Below, one piece after another: positions 6,572 to 8,649 of a stretch of 8,649 bases of DNA; the first letter of the stretch is position 1, and each line of letters starts with the position of its first letter. The DNA lies in assembly GCA_012513235.1 (NCBI GenBank), contig JAAZCO010000225.1:1-8649 (forward strand). The letters are read 5' to 3'. The stretch comes from Gammaproteobacteria bacterium (lineage in GTDB: Bacteria; Pseudomonadota; Gammaproteobacteria; Pseudomonadales; Pseudomonadaceae). The notes beneath the pieces are model-generated. The model worked only from the letters and a program-made list of their open reading frames with translations. It was not told where the DNA came from and ran no database searches. A program made the position numbers and the translations under genes.

Positions 6572-6601
6572 TTCACAAACCTCAGATCGGCAAGGTATAG
6601 T
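6572..6601 (+). promoter_or_regulatory. candidate promoter of the moxR-VWA pair
   Basis: TTCACA (6572-6577) and TATAGT (6596-6601) are each five of six to the sigma70 consensus and are separated by 18 bases. The predicted start near 6608 gives a leader of about 63 bases to the ATG at 6671. No better plus-strand pair was seen in the divergent region. Confidence 0.55.
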
Positions 6602-6670
6602 AAGCAACCTATAAACGTAATCATTCACTTTAATTAAAATAATAACGCGCAGGTTGTGCTGAGGTTTGTT

Positions 6671-7513
6671 ATGAAGTTTTCTGGTACTCAATCCTATGTT
6701 GCTACAGATGATCTAAAGCTGGCAGTGAACGCCGCTATCACTCTTGAGCGCCCGCTCTTAGTGAAAGGCGAACCCGGCACAGGTAAAACCATGCTGGCTG
6801 AGCAACTGGCTGAATCTTTTGGTGCACGTTTAATCACCTGGCATATCAAGTCCACCACCAAAGCCCATCAAGGTCTCTACGAGTACGATGCGGTCAGCCG
6901 CCTACGTGATTCGCAACTCAATTCCGAAAAAGTCCATGATGTGCGTAACTACATCAACAAGGGCAAACTCTGGGAAGCCTTTGAAGCCGATGAGCGCGTC
7001 ATTTTGCTGATTGATGAAATCGATAAAGCTGATATCGAGTTTCCCAATGACTTGCTGCAAGAAATCGACAAAATGGAGTTCTACGTCTACGAGACCGATG
7101 AAACCATTAAGGCTAAACATCGCCCGATTATTATCATCACCTCCAACAACGAAAAAGAGCTGCCCGACGCCTTCTTGCGCCGCTGCTTCTTTCATTACAT
7201 TGCCTTTCCCGATCGCACCACGCTGCAAAAAATTGTTGATGTGCACTACCCCAATATCAGCCAATCCTTGGTCAGTGAAGCGCTGGATGTATTCTTTGAT
7301 GTGCGCCAAATCCCCGGCTTAAAAAAGAAGCCCTCAACCAGTGAATTGGTGGATTGGATCAAGCTGCTGATGGCCGATAATATTGGTGAAGCGGTGCTGC
7401 GTGAGCGGGATGTCACCAAAGCCATTCCACCCTTGGCCGGTGCGCTGATTAAGAACGAGCAAGATGTGATGCTGCTGCAGCGCTTGGCCTTTATGAGCCG
7501 CCGCAAACGCTAA
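6671..7513 (+). CDS. MoxR-family AAA+ ATPase
   Basis: This is a 280-residue AAA+ protein of the MoxR group, ATP-driven chaperone-like machines that act with VWA-domain partners (for example RavA-ViaA, NorQ-NorD, CoxD-CoxE). Visible motifs: Walker A GEPGTGKT at 33-40; Walker B ILLIDEIDKA at 111-120 with D115-E116; sensor 1 IITSNN at 155-160; paired arginines R170-R171 in FLRRC, the likely arginine finger; and a helical lid with sensor-2 region near 223-231. There is no signal peptide or membrane segment. The frame extends upstream to a GTG at 6656, but GAGG (6661-6664) sits six bases before the ATG at 6671 and MKFSGTQSYVATDDLK looks like the N-terminus I recall for Pseudomonas homologues, so 6671 is preferred. 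It is followed after 75 bases by its VWA partner. It may belong to the MoxR subfamily named after P. aeruginosa PA2707. The client is unknown. Confidence 0.93.
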   Translation: MKFSGTQSYVATDDLKLAVNAAITLERPLLVKGEPGTGKTMLAEQLAESFGARLITWHIKSTTKAHQGLYEYDAVSRLRDSQLNSEKVHDVRNYINKGKLWEAFEADERVILLIDEIDKADIEFPNDLLQEIDKMEFYVYETDETIKAKHRPIIIITSNNEKELPDAFLRRCFFHYIAFPDRTTLQKIVDVHYPNISQSLVSEALDVFFDVRQIPGLKKKPSTSELVDWIKLLMADNIGEAVLRERDVTKAIPPLAGALIKNEQDVMLLQRLAFMSRRKR

Positions 7514-7520
7514 ACACATG

Positions 7521-7564
7521 CGCTGCACGGACGTGTTTGTGTGAGACAAACCCGTCCGCTGCAC
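7521..7564 (+). repeat. eight-base direct repeats flanking the intergenic stem-loop
   Basis: CGCTGCAC occurs at 7521-7528 and again at 7557-7564, bracketing the hairpin core almost exactly (the second copy shares one base with the stem). Direct repeats flanking an inverted repeat recall the target duplication of a very small mobile or slipped element, though no transposase or known terminal sequence is present. Confidence 0.45.
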
Positions 7565-7569
7565 CTTTT
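7524..7569 (+). terminator. stem-loop with short T tail between moxR and the VWA gene
   Basis: GGACG-T-GTTTGT (7529-7540) pairs with ACAAAC-C-CGTCC (7546-7557) around a five-base loop: eleven pairs with one mismatch, possibly extended by TGCA/TGCA (7524-7527 with 7560-7563). TTTT follows at 7566-7569. It starts just after the moxR stop and ends before the next ribosome site. This is the layout of a partial terminator or attenuator that would lower expression of the VWA gene relative to the ATPase. The T tail is too short to be sure. Confidence 0.45.
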
Positions 7570-7588
7570 ACTGAAGAGGTCTGTAGCC

Positions 7589-8649
7589 ATGCTGCTGAAT
7601 TTATTTAATGAAATGCGCGCCGCCAAAGTACCGGTCTCGGTGCGCGAACTCTTAGACTTAATCAATGCGCTCAAACACAACGTGGTGTTTGCCGATATGG
7701 ATGAGTTTTATTACTTAGCACGCGCCATTTTGGTTAAGGATGAACGCCACTACGATAAGTTTGACCGCGCTTTTGCTGCTTATTTTGAAGGCATTGAGCA
7801 CCTTGACCAACATATTGAAGCACTGATCCCCGATGAGTGGCTGCGCAAAGAGTTTGAACGCTCGCTGAGTCCTGAAGAACGCGAGCAAATCAAATCTTTG
7901 GGTGGCCTAGATAAGCTCATCGAGGCCTTTAAAGAGCGCTTAGCTGAGCAAAAAGGCAAACACCAAGGCGGTAGTAAATGGATCGGCACCGGCGGTACCA
8001 GTCCTTTTGGTTCGGGCGGCTATAACCCCGAAGGTATTCGCATTGGTAACGAGGGCGAGCGCCAAGGCAAAGCGGTTAAAGTCTGGGAGCAGCGTGAATA
8101 TAAAGATTTAGATGATCAAGTCGAGATTGGTACGCGCAATATTAAAGTCGCGCTAAGGCGTTTACGTAAGTTTGCCCGCGCTGGCGCAGAGAATGAATTT
8201 GATCTGAGCGGCACTATTGATCACACCGCGCGCGATGGCGGCCTGCTCAATATCCAAATGCGCGCCGAGCGCCGTAATACCGTCAAACTGCTCGTGCTGT
8301 TTGATATTGGCGGCTCGATGGATGCGCATATCAAAATCTGTGAAGAATTATTCTCGGCCTGTAAAACTGAGTTTAAACATATTGAGCATTACTATTTTCA
8401 TAATTTTATTTATGAAGGTTTATGGAAAAGTAATGCGCGTCGCTTTGATCAGCGCACGCCCACGCAAGATGTACTGCACACCTATGGCGCTGACTATAAG
8501 GTGATTTTTGTTGGGGATGCGTCGATGTCACCCTACGAAATCGCCCAGCCCGGCGGCAGTGTTGAGCACTGGAACGACGAAGCAGGCTATGTATGGATGC
8601 AGCGTTTTAAGCAAAAGTTTAAAAAAATCATCTGGCTCAATCCCTACCC
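7589..8649 (+). CDS. VWA-domain CoxE-like protein, partner of the MoxR ATPase; 3' end cut by window
   Basis: An open frame runs from the ATG at 7589 to the right edge without a stop, giving 353 codons plus two bases. GAGG (7576-7579) is nine bases upstream. The N-terminal 130 residues are charged and mostly helical in character, followed by a Gly-rich linker (about 128-150: WIGTGGTSPFGSGGY). The C-terminal part is a von Willebrand A fold: VKLLVLFDIGGSMD at 232-245 is the first metal-site (MIDAS) loop, and YKVIFVGDASMSPYEI at 303-318 carries the later Asp (D310). The MIDAS reads D239-I-G-G-S243 instead of DxSxS, so the first serine is glycine; I recall this also in close homologues. About 35-40 residues probably lie beyond the edge. 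Such proteins bind MoxR ATPases and recruit clients, sometimes for metal-cofactor assembly. The specific role here is unknown. No export signal is seen. Confidence 0.9.
   Translation, partial: MLLNLFNEMRAAKVPVSVRELLDLINALKHNVVFADMDEFYYLARAILVKDERHYDKFDRAFAAYFEGIEHLDQHIEALIPDEWLRKEFERSLSPEEREQIKSLGGLDKLIEAFKERLAEQKGKHQGGSKWIGTGGTSPFGSGGYNPEGIRIGNEGERQGKAVKVWEQREYKDLDDQVEIGTRNIKVALRRLRKFARAGAENEFDLSGTIDHTARDGGLLNIQMRAERRNTVKLLVLFDIGGSMDAHIKICEELFSACKTEFKHIEHYYFHNFIYEGLWKSNARRFDQRTPTQDVLHTYGADYKVIFVGDASMSPYEIAQPGGSVEHWNDEAGYVWMQRFKQKFKKIIWLNPY

Noticed and set aside
6656..6670. Upstream GTG start for the MoxR ATPase
   Set aside because: It would put the GAGG ribosome site inside the gene; the ATG at 6671 is correctly spaced from it and fits the family N-terminus.
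6436..6691. Small minus-strand open frames in the cysK-moxR divergent region
   Set aside because: They overlap the promoters of both genes and the start of cysK, show no recognisable protein features and have no convincing ribosome site.
6902..7309. 135-residue open frame on the minus strand inside the MoxR gene
   Set aside because: It is antisense to a well-supported AAA+ gene, has no ribosome site I trust and no recognisable domain; it is a shadow of codon usage.

Overview
The window looks like chromosomal DNA of a gamma-proteobacterium, most likely a member of the Pseudomonadaceae with a lower G+C content than typical Pseudomonas. The isocitrate dehydrogenase kinase/phosphatase, the N-terminus of GuaA, and the cysteine synthase / MoxR AAA+ / von Willebrand-A neighbourhood all resemble Pseudomonas proteins as I remember them. 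Nothing looks like a phage, plasmid, insertion sequence, tRNA, rRNA or CRISPR array.

Layout. Positions 1-71 (minus) hold the first codons of a GMC-family flavoprotein oxidoreductase that runs off the left edge. Positions 72-434 are non-coding and contain the strong guaA terminator and two weaker inverted repeats. Positions 435-3574 (minus) are the guaB-guaA pair, which makes GMP from IMP, driven by a very good sigma70-type promoter at 3612-3640. Positions 3686-5404 (minus) are aceK and 5481-6455 (minus) are cysK. A divergent control region (6456-6670) separates cysK from a plus-strand pair: a MoxR-type AAA+ ATPase (6671-7513) and a CoxE-like VWA-domain protein (from 7589) that is cut by the right edge.

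How the genes relate. guaB and guaA are consecutive steps of guanine nucleotide synthesis (IMP to XMP to GMP). aceK controls the split of isocitrate between the TCA cycle and the glyoxylate bypass. cysK makes cysteine from O-acetylserine and sulfide. The MoxR/VWA pair belongs to a class of ATPase-plus-adaptor chaperone systems whose client is not evident here.

Most notable observation. The GuaA protein is full length and its ATP-pyrophosphatase and dimerisation domains are well preserved, but its glutamine amidotransferase domain has glycine (codon 1755-1757) where the catalytic cysteine nucleophile should be. Several other normally near-invariant positions of that domain are also changed. 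Read literally, this GMP synthase cannot hydrolyse glutamine by the known mechanism, and would need free ammonia, a separate glutaminase, or a second GuaA elsewhere in the genome.
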